From Thalassobacter stenotrophicus (GTDB lineage: Bacteria > Pseudomonadota > Alphaproteobacteria > Rhodobacterales > Rhodobacteraceae), in the NCBI RefSeq assembly GCF_001458315.1, contig NZ_CYRX01000009.1, positions 1-64,000 of the forward strand: a DNA stretch of 64,000 nucleotides, in the 5' to 3' direction. The stretch's first letter is position 1. Each line of letters starts with the position of its first letter. The notes beneath the pieces were generated by a model. It worked only from the letters and a program-made list of their open reading frames with translations, made no database searches and was not told where the DNA came from. Of the stretch, positions 1-8,509 are shown piece by piece. The translations under genes and the position numbers were made by a program.

Positions 1-28
1 CCACGCTGGCTTCACGTAGTGAATCCCC

Positions 29-163
29 TCATGATGGGATTTGTGCAACAAAGCCCATTTCAGTAAGAAACGTTGTTTCTAGATCGATAGCGAGTGCGCG
101 AAGCTTTTCGGTCTGTGTGGGGTGACCTTGAGGCGTAATAAGAGATGTGCCTAAAGGGTTCAT
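29..163 (-). pseudogene. FlgJ-like rod-binding protein fragment, apparently frameshifted
   Basis: The minus strand has an ATG with a good GGAG ribosome site 8 bases upstream and reads 44 residues to a TGA. Residues 19-36 (EKLRALAIDLETTFLTEM) match the start of the FlgJ rod-binding domain, where the Met is normally followed by Leu-Lys and a small-residue stretch. Here the frame becomes GFVAQIPS and stops. The next frame stays open to the window edge and begins LKWALLHKS, which would continue the FlgJ pattern. FlgJ-type proteins help assemble the flagellar rod. The divergent fliK-flgD genes fit a flagellar cluster. Whether this is a dead gene, a switchable one or an unrelated short ORF cannot be settled here. 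Confidence 0.42.
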
Positions 164-182
164 GGTTATTGCTCCAATTGAA

Positions 183-196
183 GTGATTTTGATCAC
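183..196. promoter_or_regulatory. Crp/Fnr-type palindrome in the divergent flagellar promoter region
   Basis: The bases read GTGA-N6-TCAC, the core symmetry of Crp-family operators, midway between the divergent FlgJ-like and fliK starts. A second, weaker inverted repeat (TAACT-N6-AGTTA) lies at 224-239. No clear sigma70 -35/-10 pair was recognised nearby. The regulator is inferred from symmetry only. Confidence 0.35.
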
Positions 197-279
197 ATTG
201 ACTGCTTTGAGTAAATAAATCGGTAACTACCGGCAGTTAAAAGCGATCTCATCCGGAAGAAATCCGCATTGGAGAGAGC

Positions 280-2640
280 ATGGTCGATCTCAACTTAAAT
301 CCGTCCCTCAGTTCTGGGCGAAGCGCCGTAGCGACAGGGCGCATGGTTGCACCTGAGTTGAAAAGTGAGTTCGATGCCGCTTTGACAAACGCGGGTGATA
401 CCCAAGCCGTGGGCACTGTTTCACGTGATCCAGCCATTGCCCCAAGTTCGAATGCCTTGGAAAGGGATGAATTCGTAGGGTTGGATAAGCGACAAGAAGG
501 CGAGTTACCTACTGGTTCGTCAGATATGGCATTCATCACAAATTCCACGCATGAGAAGATGGAAGGGCTAACTCTTGGGGGGGCGCTTCACGGAACTCCA
601 CACATATCAATTGCGGATTTCAATGAGATGGATGTGTCGCCAAAGGATTCATCACTTGAGGCGGTGGCCGCGACAGGCTTTGAGAATGAACAGGCAATGG
701 ATGATGGCGTCGATGAGGGGCGCTTCGAGCCGCAGGCAGCAGTGCTCGAGCCATTGTTGAAGCCCACGCAGGTAAGCGTTCAGGCGGCGAGCATTGGAGC
801 AAACTCTCAGGGCGCCAATATTGATAGTGATGCAGATCGCGACGTAGTGGTGACGGTTCCTAACGAAGCTGCTGCACAGGTTACGGGAAAAGGTGAAAAA
901 CTTGGCGTATATCCCGACACTGACATTCAACGTAGTGTTGATGGCGGTGCGCTTGATGCGAAACGCTCGGGATCAAAGCTATCCTTACTTGAAACAAGGG
1001 CACTGACCGCGGCAGTGGCCGGAAGTAATGCCTCTTTTGGTCAAAAAACACTGATGAGCGTCTCGGTTGAACGCGAATTAGGGGTGGCCGGTTTTGCAGT
1101 GACTGGGAACAGTGTGAATAGTGTAGGGCTTGCAGATAGCAGAGCTACTATTGAACAAGTGTTGGCTGCGGGCAAACAAGGTTCGACTGTCGAGGCGAAA
1201 AGTCTTGCGCCCCCTTCATTAGTGATACCTTCCGAATCGCCCAAGATCACACAACCAATTTCTCCACGTCTTGAAATGCAGGGAGCTTTGGCTAATCGAG
1301 TTGACCATACAAAGATTGTGGGTGCTGATCAGGGTTACGCCGGCTCGGTGTCGAATACTAAAGGCGAACCAATCGCTATGGCGGGTTCCAGGGGTGAAAC
1401 CAACGCTCCCCCAGGCCGTTCGCTTTTGACGGCACCATCGTCGTTTCACCCCACTGTTCCAATTAATGATGGTGATACGCAAAGATCCGTAAAAGTCGGG
1501 CAATATGCCGGTCAAATAGACGGGCAGGCCACGAGACCCTCGCAAGGTTCCTTACCTAATCAAGGGATAGCGGAGAGTGGGCTGCAGCTAACCAAGCTCC
1601 CTTCCTCGCCAAAGTCGGCCCCGATATTGGACATTTCGGTGCAACTGGTCGGCCCTGCTGAGATTAAATCAGACAAAGCTACGGCATCGATCGAAAAGCA
1701 GATGGGTATCGGCTCATCTGTCGCCGCTAGTTCCGAGTCTTCAATGTTGATGCAGTCTGTGCCAGACGGCGTGATGTCCAAGATGGTGGACATGGATCAC
1801 ATTGGTAATGCTGATCGACCTGCACTGCCCAAACCTGTTGTGCCTGACATTGACATCCGAGCCGGACGGGCCGCTAGCATTAAAGATGATCCAGCTGTTT
1901 CTGGAGCCAAAAAGCTACAGCCAGAAGCCATTTCAACGGTACCAGCTCCACCACAAGACCCCAAGATTTCACCTACGACTACATTGGATCCAACATACGA
2001 CGTGAGAGAAATGGGGCCAGCGGCGCCCGTTGGAATAAATCAGACCACAAGCATGATGCCGGTGGCCGTTGCTCAAGTCGCCCCGATGGTGGAGCGAAGC
2101 CTAAGGGATACGGGCCGAGCCGATGGAGACTTGCTTATCGCGACGCAAGTCTCAAGCGAGGTCCAGAGTAGTTTTTCACGCAGCCCTGAATCAATTTCTC
2201 GCAACCCTGCCACGCCTCTTCCGCAGGAAGTTTTGAAGATCGCAGAACAACTGCGTGCTGGTGCCCGAATGGATAGGTATCCGCTCGAGATTGCACTGGA
2301 TCCGCCAGAACTAGGGCAGGTGCGGATGGTTCTTCAAACGAGTGAAGCAACGACAACGCTCCTCATTATTGCAGATCGGCCCGAAACCGCTGAACTCATG
2401 CGCCGGCACGCAAACTTCTTGCATGAGGCCTTTGCGGAAGAAGGAAGGGGTGATCTTAACCTGCAGTTTGGTACGTCTTCGGACGCTCAACAGGACGCTT
2501 CTCAAGGGAAGAACGGATCGAGCCATGCCGCGCAGGAAGAGGCAGTAGTCGATATCTCCCCTAATGCGCTTCCCGCGGGTCCATCAACGGCAGCCCGTTC
2601 AAATTCAAGCACGCCGAATGAGCTCAATCTGACATTTTAG
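280..2640 (+). CDS. fliK: flagellar hook-length control protein FliK
   Basis: This 786-residue protein carries a FliK C-terminal (Flg_hook) domain at about residues 648-731. It has the family pattern PLEIALDPPELGQVRMVL, followed by the petrelLr-like helix (RPETAELMRRHANFL). The first ~640 residues are Ser/Ala/Gly/Pro-rich and poorly conserved, as expected of the secreted ruler part. FliK measures the hook and switches the flagellar export apparatus from hook to filament substrates. The ATG is preceded by GGAGAG. flgD follows after 9 bases, and its AGGAGG ribosome site overlaps the fliK stop codon, so the two are co-transcribed. Base composition looks more AT-rich than in the housekeeping genes that follow. 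Confidence 0.88.
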   Translation: MVDLNLNPSLSSGRSAVATGRMVAPELKSEFDAALTNAGDTQAVGTVSRDPAIAPSSNALERDEFVGLDKRQEGELPTGSSDMAFITNSTHEKMEGLTLGGALHGTPHISIADFNEMDVSPKDSSLEAVAATGFENEQAMDDGVDEGRFEPQAAVLEPLLKPTQVSVQAASIGANSQGANIDSDADRDVVVTVPNEAAAQVTGKGEKLGVYPDTDIQRSVDGGALDAKRSGSKLSLLETRALTAAVAGSNASFGQKTLMSVSVERELGVAGFAVTGNSVNSVGLADSRATIEQVLAAGKQGSTVEAKSLAPPSLVIPSESPKITQPISPRLEMQGALANRVDHTKIVGADQGYAGSVSNTKGEPIAMAGSRGETNAPPGRSLLTAPSSFHPTVPINDGDTQRSVKVGQYAGQIDGQATRPSQGSLPNQGIAESGLQLTKLPSSPKSAPILDISVQLVGPAEIKSDKATASIEKQMGIGSSVAASSESSMLMQSVPDGVMSKMVDMDHIGNADRPALPKPVVPDIDIRAGRAASIKDDPAVSGAKKLQPEAISTVPAPPQDPKISPTTTLDPTYDVREMGPAAPVGINQTTSMMPVAVAQVAPMVERSLRDTGRADGDLLIATQVSSEVQSSFSRSPESISRNPATPLPQEVLKIAEQLRAGARMDRYPLEIALDPPELGQVRMVLQTSEATTTLLIIADRPETAELMRRHANFLHEAFAEEGRGDLNLQFGTSSDAQQDASQGKNGSSHAAQEEAVVDISPNALPAGPSTAARSNSSTPNELNLTF

Positions 2641-2649
2641 GAGGCCGCT

Positions 2650-3309
2650 ATGATTATCGGTGACACGACCCAATCCATTCCAAAAACGCAGATATCAAAT
2701 ACTGATGAAAGCAATGGTCTTGCCTCAGACTTTGATACCTTTCTGCAGCTGCTTACGGCTCAGATTCGGAATCAGGACCCGCTCAACCCAGCCGACTCGA
2801 CTGAGTTTGTCGCACAGCTGGCAACGTTCTCGAACGTGGAGCAAGCGGTGCAAACAAATGATCTTCTAAAGGAAATGTCGGCACAAATGTCGTTACAGAA
2901 CATGAGTGAAATGTCCTCGTGGGTCGGCATGGAGGCGCGAGCGGTGATGCCGGTGCCCGTGGATGGTACCGACAAGACACTTATTTTGAACACGCCAGTG
3001 GTTGCAGATGCTGCCGAGATCGTTGTTAGAAATACAGCGGGGCAAGAGGTTCAGCGCATTGCGATTGATCCTGACGTCGCGCAAGTCACATGGTCTGGAC
3101 GATCTCCGACCGGAGAGCAGCTTCCCGAAGACATCTACAATCTTGAGATTGAGAGCTTCAGCAGTGGAAGTTTGCTTGGTGTTTCTGATGTAGAGACATT
3201 CGCTCAAGTCAGGGAAGCGGCGCTGATCGATGGGCAAGTTCTTTTGCGTTTCCCAGGCGATATTGGGATGCCGAGTTCGTCGGTCCTTGGGGTTCGGAAC
3301 GCTCCGTGA
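2650..3309 (+). CDS. flgD: flagellar hook assembly scaffolding protein FlgD
   Basis: The 219-residue product has the FlgD N-terminal signature at residues 29-60 (FLQLLTAQIRNQDPLNPAD, then FVAQLATFSNVEQ). A Tudor/FnIII-like beta-rich C-terminal half follows. FlgD caps the growing hook and is needed for polymerisation of FlgE. It sits 9 bases after fliK with an AGGAGG ribosome site. It ends the flagellar part of the window and runs convergently toward ubiB with only 15 bases between the stop codons. No flgE follows, so the hook gene must lie elsewhere. Confidence 0.93.
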   Translation: MIIGDTTQSIPKTQISNTDESNGLASDFDTFLQLLTAQIRNQDPLNPADSTEFVAQLATFSNVEQAVQTNDLLKEMSAQMSLQNMSEMSSWVGMEARAVMPVPVDGTDKTLILNTPVVADAAEIVVRNTAGQEVQRIAIDPDVAQVTWSGRSPTGEQLPEDIYNLEIESFSSGSLLGVSDVETFAQVREAALIDGQVLLRFPGDIGMPSSSVLGVRNAP

Positions 3310-3324
3310 TTGACGGTATGGGCC

Positions 3325-4857
3325 TCAAAAAAGAACAGCTCCGATGACGCCTCCGATACTGGCTGTCGCTGCACCGATCGCGAACCAAGCAACAGAGCCG
3401 ATACCCTGACCGGCCGTGGTCTCCGGTTGGGCTTGGGTTTGAGATGTGAACAGCCGCTCGGTAATGGTGGGCAATTGCGGGCCAAATCTCGCAAGAACAC
3501 GGGCCGTTTTGAACAGATCCCGGGCAAAGGCGCGGGGGCCAAGACTTTCGCGGATATAGTCTTCGACTACAGGCTGAGCGACCTGCCAGATATTCATGTT
3601 TGGGTTCAATGTGCGCGCAACGCCCTCCACAACGACCATTGTGCGCTGAAGCAGGATCAGCTCGGTACGGGTTTCCATTCCAAAAGTCTCGGTGACTTCG
3701 AATAGAAAACTCAACAATCGTCCCATTGAGATTCGGCTGGCATCCATACCAAATATTGGTTCGCCAACGGACCGAAGCGCTTGAGCAAACTCATCCACGT
3801 CGCGATCTGCGGGAACGTATCCGGCCTCGAAATGTACCTCTGCAACGCGCCGGTAATCCTTGCGAATGAAACCAATCAGAATCTCGGCATAGACACGGCG
3901 TGTGTATTCATCCAGCCGCCCCATGATGCCAAAGTCGAGGGCAATAATCGTGCTATCAGCCCCAACCCGAAGATTGCCTTGGTGCATATCCGCATGGAAA
4001 TAACCGTCGCGGAGGGCGTGGCTAAGGAACAGTTGCAGCACCTTGTCCGCGAGCGCCACGCGATCATGTCCAGCAGCATCCAGTGCATCGATATCGGCAA
4101 ATTGAATGCCTTCGACCCATTCCATCGTCATAATGCCGCGGCTGGACAGGGACCATTCGACCTTGGGAACAGCGAAGCCCTCATCCCCGGCGGTGGTGGC
4201 GGCAAATTCCGCGGCTGCGGCGGTTTCGATCCTTAGGTCAAGCTCCCGCAAAACTGTGGCTTCAAAGTGTGCAATCACATCGCGGGGGCGCAGCCGCCTT
4301 GATGCTGGGGATAGAAATTCGATCAACCCTGCCGCAAAGTAGAACGCATCGATATCCTTGCGAAACGCGCGTTCGATGCCCGGCCGCAAAACTTTGATTG
4401 CGACCTCTTCGCCTGTATCAGCCAACCGGGCTTTGTGGACCTGAGCGATAGAGGCTGCAGCAACAGGCTCGGACAGTTCTGAAAAAACCGCATCAACGGG
4501 TTTGCCAATTTCCCTGGCAATTGTTTGGCGTGCTTGCTCCATCGGGAACGGTGGCAGCTTGTCCTGTAGCACGCGCAGCTGTGTCGCGAGTTCCACTCCA
4601 ACAAAGTCTGGACGCGTCGATAAAATTTGACCAAATTTTATATAGCTGGGGCCAAGCGCTGTAATTGCGCGCGTGACTGGCGGTAGCGCTGGGTCACCGC
4701 GCAGGCCAAGCCATTTAAACGGCCACCCCAAGACGTGCGCCGCGATGCGCAACGGCCGTGGCGCATCAATCGCTTTAAGGACCACGCCCATGGCGCCCGT
4801 ACGTTCAAATGTGGCGCCCGTGCGGATCAGGCGCCAAATGTTGTGAGGACCGCGCAT
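3325..4857 (-). CDS. ubiB: ubiquinone biosynthesis ABC1/ADCK-family kinase-like protein UbiB
   Basis: The 510-residue protein has the UbiB-family features in order: the KxGQ motif (YIKFGQILSTRPD), the Ala-rich loop replacing the kinase P-loop (AAASIAQVHK), HADMHQGN as the catalytic loop, and DFGIMG. One or two hydrophobic segments at the extreme C-terminus would anchor it in the membrane. UbiB supports ubiquinone biosynthesis through an atypical ATPase/kinase activity; historically it was annotated as a 2-octaprenylphenol hydroxylase. It starts 3 bases after ubiE ends, so the two form an operon transcribed from the ubiE promoter. Confidence 0.95.
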   Translation of the reverse strand: MRGPHNIWRLIRTGATFERTGAMGVVLKAIDAPRPLRIAAHVLGWPFKWLGLRGDPALPPVTRAITALGPSYIKFGQILSTRPDFVGVELATQLRVLQDKLPPFPMEQARQTIAREIGKPVDAVFSELSEPVAAASIAQVHKARLADTGEEVAIKVLRPGIERAFRKDIDAFYFAAGLIEFLSPASRRLRPRDVIAHFEATVLRELDLRIETAAAAEFAATTAGDEGFAVPKVEWSLSSRGIMTMEWVEGIQFADIDALDAAGHDRVALADKVLQLFLSHALRDGYFHADMHQGNLRVGADSTIIALDFGIMGRLDEYTRRVYAEILIGFIRKDYRRVAEVHFEAGYVPADRDVDEFAQALRSVGEPIFGMDASRISMGRLLSFLFEVTETFGMETRTELILLQRTMVVVEGVARTLNPNMNIWQVAQPVVEDYIRESLGPRAFARDLFKTARVLARFGPQLPTITERLFTSQTQAQPETTAGQGIGSVAWFAIGAATASIGGVIGAVLF

Positions 4858-4860
4858 TGG

Positions 4861-5610
4861 CTACAGCTTCCAACCCGAGTGCAGCGCCGCGACGCCAAAT
4901 GTCAGATTGCGATACTTAACGTTATCAAAACCCGCGCGGCGGATCATGCCGGCAAAGGTGTCTTGATCGGGAAACTGGCGGATAGATTCGACTAAGTACT
5001 GATAGCTTTCGCTATCGCCAGCAATCATCTGGCCCATGCGTGGGATCACGTTGAACGAGTAAAGGTCATACGCCTTTTGCATCATAGGGTTGGGCAGTTG
5101 GCTGAATTCTAGCACCATCAAACGCCCACCGGGCCGCAGCACACGGTACGCTTCTGACAACGCGTCGGGGATGCGCGTGACGTTTCGAATGCCAAAGCTG
5201 ATCGTGTAGACGTCGAAACTGTTATCTTCAAAAGGTAGGGCCATTGCGTCGCCGACAATCCATTCCAGGCTATCGTCTAGGCTGGCAGCTTCTGCGCGTT
5301 TGCGGCCTTCGATCAGCATGCTTTCGGTCATGTCGCACACAACGGCTTCGGCACCCGGTGCACGGCGCAGGAATTTGAAGGCCACGTCACCCGTGCCGCC
5401 AGCAACATCCAGCAACCGCTGATTGGCGCGCGGGGTTAACCAATCCATCATCGCATCTTTCCAGACGCGGTGGATCCCAACGCTCATCACATCGTTCATA
5501 ATGTCATATTTTGACGCAACGTTCGAAAAGACGCCGTGGACCATGCCCGCTTTTTCTGTTTCGTCGACGGTCTGAAATCCGAAATGCGTTTTATTTTGTG
5601 TTTCGTCCAT
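4861..5610 (-). CDS. ubiE: ubiquinone/menaquinone C-methyltransferase UbiE
   Basis: The 249-residue class I SAM methyltransferase has motif [14 protein letters not shown] and the UbiE/COQ5 signatures ([17 protein letters not shown] near the N-terminus, [15 protein letters not shown] in the middle). It C-methylates the demethyl quinone precursor in ubiquinone synthesis. An AAGG-type ribosome site precedes the ATG. It is the first gene of a ubiE-ubiB operon, divergent from mutM across 77 bases that must hold both promoters. I see no clear operator there. Confidence 0.96.
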   Translation of the reverse strand: MDETQNKTHFGFQTVDETEKAGMVHGVFSNVASKYDIMNDVMSVGIHRVWKDAMMDWLTPRANQRLLDVAGGTGDVAFKFLRRAPGAEAVVCDMTESMLIEGRKRAEAASLDDSLEWIVGDAMALPFEDNSFDVYTISFGIRNVTRIPDALSEAYRVLRPGGRLMVLEFSQLPNPMMQKAYDLYSFNVIPRMGQMIAGDSESYQYLVESIRQFPDQDTFAGMIRRAGFDNVKYRNLTFGVAALHSGWKL

Positions 5611-5687
5611 GCCTTCGGCCTTTCAAGCTTGCAGATCGCTCTGTCTGCCCTTTCTTATAGGTCGCCACGCCACAGGGGGAAGCCCGT

Positions 5688-6542
5688 ATGCCAGAACTGC
5701 CCGAAGTAGAGACAGTCCGTCGCGGATTGCTGCCCGTAATGGAGGGGGCCGTGATCGCGCGGGCCGAAGTGCGGCGGCCAGATTTGCGTTGGCCATTTCC
5801 AGAGCAGATGGCCGAGCGATTGACCGGCGCGCGTGTGACGCGTTTGGCACGGCGATCGAAATATATCCTTGCTGAGCTTAATACAGGTGAGACGCTGATC
5901 ATCCATCTGGGCATGTCTGGTCGGATGTTGATCGCCGGTGCTCCGACACCGGGCGTGTTTCATCACGAAGAGGTGGTTCCACAAAAACACGATCACGTAG
6001 TCCTGCACATGGATAACGGCGCAACGATCACATTTAACGATGCGCGCAGGTTTGGGGCGATGGATTTGGCTCCGACCGATGGCATTGATCGCCACTGGCT
6101 GATTGAAAAGTTAGGACCAGAGCCGCTGGGTAACGCGTTTAGCGAAACCTATCTGGCAGAGGCATTGTCGGGCAAAAACACACCGATCAAATCCGCGCTG
6201 TTGGACCAGCGGATCGTAAGTGGTTTGGGCAATATATATGTTTGCGAAGTGCTGTTTCGCGCACGGCTCAGCCCAACCCGCAAGGCCGGCAAGATTGCAC
6301 GCGCACGCACGAGCGCCTTGGTGCCCATCGTACGTGAAGTCCTAAGCGATGCTATTGAGGCCGGAGGGTCATCCTTGCGCGATTATCGCCAAGCGGATGG
6401 TGAATTGGGTTACTTTCAGCACCGTTTCCAGGTCTATGATCGTGAGGGCGAAGCCTGTGTAACGCCCGATTGTAGCGGCACAATCAATCGAATCACTCAA
6501 TCCGGCCGCTCAACTTTCTACTGCCCACAATGCCAAAGATAG
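5688..6542 (+). CDS. mutM: formamidopyrimidine-DNA glycosylase (Fpg/MutM)
   Basis: The 284-residue enzyme begins MPELPEVE, in which Pro2 is the Schiff-base nucleophile and Glu3 is catalytic. It has the H2TH region ([14 protein letters not shown]) and ends in a zinc finger with four cysteines in C-x4-C-x16-C-x2-C spacing. It excises 8-oxoguanine and ring-opened purines and nicks the abasic site. A GGGGGAAG ribosome site precedes the ATG. The next gene, an enoyl-CoA hydratase, follows on the same strand 66 bases later and may be co-transcribed. Confidence 0.97.
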   Translation: MPELPEVETVRRGLLPVMEGAVIARAEVRRPDLRWPFPEQMAERLTGARVTRLARRSKYILAELNTGETLIIHLGMSGRMLIAGAPTPGVFHHEEVVPQKHDHVVLHMDNGATITFNDARRFGAMDLAPTDGIDRHWLIEKLGPEPLGNAFSETYLAEALSGKNTPIKSALLDQRIVSGLGNIYVCEVLFRARLSPTRKAGKIARARTSALVPIVREVLSDAIEAGGSSLRDYRQADGELGYFQHRFQVYDREGEACVTPDCSGTINRITQSGRSTFYCPQCQR

Positions 6543-6608
6543 CTTGAACCTTGGGGCGTGACGGGCCAATGTCCGGCTTCAAAATGGATCACTAGGGACC
6601 TTGCTCAC

Positions 6609-7385
6609 ATGGCCTATGACACACTTATCGTCGACGTAGAGGACCACGTGGCCCTCATTCGGTTGAACCGACCCGAGGCGATGAATGCCCTGAATCAAGC
6701 TCTTTTGGCGGATCTGGCGAAGGCCTTTAAATCTGCGCAGGAAAACGACAAGGTGCGGTGCATCGTGTTGACTGGCTCCGATAAAGTGTTCGCAGCGGGC
6801 GCCGATATCACCGAAATGGCCGACAAGAATTTTGTTGAGGTGTTCGCCTCCGACATGTTCGGCCATGAGGTCGATCCAATGGCCAAGTGCCGCAAGCCAA
6901 TTATTGCGGCCGTCGCGGGCTACGCGCTGGGCGGCGGGTGCGAATTGGCGATGATGTGCGACTTTATCATTGCTGCGGATACCGCGAAGTTTGGACAACC
7001 CGAAATCAATCTTGGTGTTGTTGCAGGCCTTGGTGGCACGCAGCGGCTGACCCGCGCAGTGGGCAAATCCAAATCGATGGACATGCACCTAACCGGTCGC
7101 TTCATGGATGCCGAAGAAGCAGAGCGTTCTGGGTTGGTAAGCCGTGTGGTGCCCGCCAAAAAGCTGATCGAAGAAACGCTCGCAGCGGCGCAAAAGATCG
7201 CGCAAAAAAGCCAGCTTACGGCGATGGCGGTCAAGGAAGCGGTCAACCGGGCGGACGAAGTCTCGCTACAAGAGGGTCTGCTGTTCGAACGTCGGCTCTT
7301 TCACATGCTGTTCGCGACTGAGGATCAGTCCGAGGGTATGGCTGCATTCGTTGAAAAGCGCGAAGCTCAGTTCCGCGACAAGTAA
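6609..7385 (+). CDS. enoyl-CoA hydratase/isomerase (crotonase) family protein
   Basis: I chose the ATG at 6609 rather than the upstream in-frame GTG at 6558, because it gives 258 residues beginning [24 protein letters not shown], the usual start and length of bacterial short-chain enoyl-CoA hydratases. The oxyanion-hole segment (AFAAGADI-like) is present as [11 protein letters not shown]. Both catalytic glutamates appear in place, in [11 protein letters not shown] and GQPEINLG. It probably hydrates trans-2-enoyl-CoA in fatty-acid or phenylacetate-type beta-oxidation. The exact substrate cannot be read from sequence. It is not next to other beta-oxidation genes here. Confidence 0.93.
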   Translation: MAYDTLIVDVEDHVALIRLNRPEAMNALNQALLADLAKAFKSAQENDKVRCIVLTGSDKVFAAGADITEMADKNFVEVFASDMFGHEVDPMAKCRKPIIAAVAGYALGGGCELAMMCDFIIAADTAKFGQPEINLGVVAGLGGTQRLTRAVGKSKSMDMHLTGRFMDAEEAERSGLVSRVVPAKKLIEETLAAAQKIAQKSQLTAMAVKEAVNRADEVSLQEGLLFERRLFHMLFATEDQSEGMAAFVEKREAQFRDK

Positions 7386-7567
7386 GACACCGTGCAATAG
7401 GGGCTTGGCAAGGCGCGGCCAGTGCCCTAAACACCGCGCCAGACATGCGTGTGAGGCTCGCTTAGCCAGATTCGTCCGGTACCAAGCCCGGAGACCGGGT
7501 TTGCCCCTTGCACTTAAATTTGCGCCCAACGCACATGCAGCGGGCCCCGGAACAAGGATCAAACACC
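7386..7567 (+). other. intergenic region upstream of rpsT with two small hairpins
   Basis: A 7-bp inverted repeat (GGCGCGG at 7412-7418, CCGCGCC at 7434-7440) follows the hydratase. A compact CCCGG-AGA-CCGGG hairpin lies at 7487-7499, followed by three T. Either could end the upstream transcript, though both lack a good T tract. I see no convincing sigma70 promoter, although rpsT is expected to have one here. Confidence 0.35.
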
Positions 7568-7834
7568 ATGGCAAATTCGCCCCAAGCTAAAAAACGCGCC
7601 CGTCAGAATGAGCGTCGCTTTGCAGTAAACAAAGCCCGTCGTTCGCGCATCCGGACGTTCCTGCGCAAAGTTGAAGAGGCGATCGCCTCCGGTGACCAAG
7701 ATGCCGCAAAAGCTGCGCTGCAAGCTGCTCAGCCCGAAATTATGCGCGGCGTGACAAAAGGCGTCTTCCACAAAAACACAGCCTCGCGCAAAGTTTCGCG
7801 TCTGTCTTCCCGTGTGAAGTCCATGGGCGCCTAA
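7568..7834 (+). CDS. rpsT: 30S ribosomal protein S20
   Basis: The ATG at 7568 gives 88 residues beginning [17 protein letters not shown], the canonical S20 start. An upstream in-frame extension of 20 residues has no family counterpart. S20 is a primary 16S rRNA binding protein of the 30S body. AAGGA lies about 10 bases upstream. The gene is monocistronic: a strong intrinsic terminator follows 22 bases after the stop. rpsT just before dnaA is typical of roseobacters. Confidence 0.98.
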   Translation: MANSPQAKKRARQNERRFAVNKARRSRIRTFLRKVEEAIASGDQDAAKAALQAAQPEIMRGVTKGVFHKNTASRKVSRLSSRVKSMGA

Positions 7835-7856
7835 GTCCCAAAAATATACAGCTTAC

Positions 7857-7884
7857 AAGACGCGTCCCTTTGGGGGCGCGTTTT
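7857..7884 (+). terminator. intrinsic terminator of rpsT
   Basis: CGCGTCCC (7861-7868) pairs with GGGGCGCG (7873-7880) through one G-T wobble with a 4-base loop. TTTT follows and the stem can extend with flanking A-T pairs. Confidence 0.8.
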
Positions 7885-8024
7885 GCGTTTGGGGTGTGAC
7901 ATTTCTCGGCCTCATTAGATTCTTTTTCAGAGACTCCGCTGTCAATATCATTGTTCCATTGATGGAGCCTTTGCGCACTTGCTATCACATTCCAGCGAGT
8001 CACATCGCACCTTAGGGGATTGGT
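7885..8024 (+). other. rhodanese-dnaA upstream region, no recognised replication origin
   Basis: This AT-richer stretch must hold the promoter for the rhodanese-dnaA transcript. A weak candidate is TTTTCA (7924-7929) with TATCAT (7946-7951) at 16-base spacing. A small TCCAT-TG-ATGGA hairpin lies downstream. I found no DnaA-box (TTATNCACA-type) sequences, so there is no support for oriC here. Confidence 0.3.
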
Positions 8025-8474
8025 ATGAGTAAGAGCGGATCGACGCTGGTGTCTGAGATTTTACCTCAGGCAGCATGGGAAATATTGTCTAACGACAGCC
8101 GCGCACTCATGATCGATGTCCGGACCCGTCCCGAATGGGGATTTGTGGGCGGTCCAGACCTGTCGGAAGTTGAGCAAACGGTCACGCAGATCGAATGGCT
8201 CGCTTATCCAGATATGTCCCCTAATCCTGCGTTCGTTCGGACGTTCATGGACAGCATCGGTGGAAATGTTCCATCGCACCTGCTGTTTATCTGTCGGTCC
8301 GGCGCAAGATCACTGAGCGCGGCATATGCCGTGGCCGACGCCCTGTCTGCTGAGGGTTTAGACGTGCCATGCATCAATGTCGTGAACGGGTTTGAGGGAG
8401 ATTGTGACGCACAAGGTCGGCGCGGGGCGCTCAATGGCTGGAAAGCCAGTGGGTTACCGTGGCGGCAAACATAG
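8025..8474 (+). CDS. rhodanese-like domain protein
   Basis: This 149-residue single-domain rhodanese has the active-site loop CRSGARS, with Cys90 as the sulfur-accepting nucleophile. It also has the substrate-helix motif MIDVRTRPEWGFVGG near residues 29-43. Such proteins transfer sulfane sulfur or act in redox or cyanide handling; the physiological acceptor is unknown. It lies just upstream of dnaA, 35 bases before the chosen dnaA start, and is probably co-transcribed with it. Whether the pairing with the initiator gene has meaning is unclear. Confidence 0.9.
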   Translation: MSKSGSTLVSEILPQAAWEILSNDSRALMIDVRTRPEWGFVGGPDLSEVEQTVTQIEWLAYPDMSPNPAFVRTFMDSIGGNVPSHLLFICRSGARSLSAAYAVADALSAEGLDVPCINVVNGFEGDCDAQGRRGALNGWKASGLPWRQT

Positions 8475-8509
8475 ATGCGACGACAGTCCGAGTTGGGAAA
8501 AGAGGCACA

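Noticed and set aside
7835-8024. Possible oriC upstream of dnaA
   Set aside because: No DnaA-box-like 9-mers or AT-rich repeat cluster; the gap is only 190 bases and includes the rpsT terminator.
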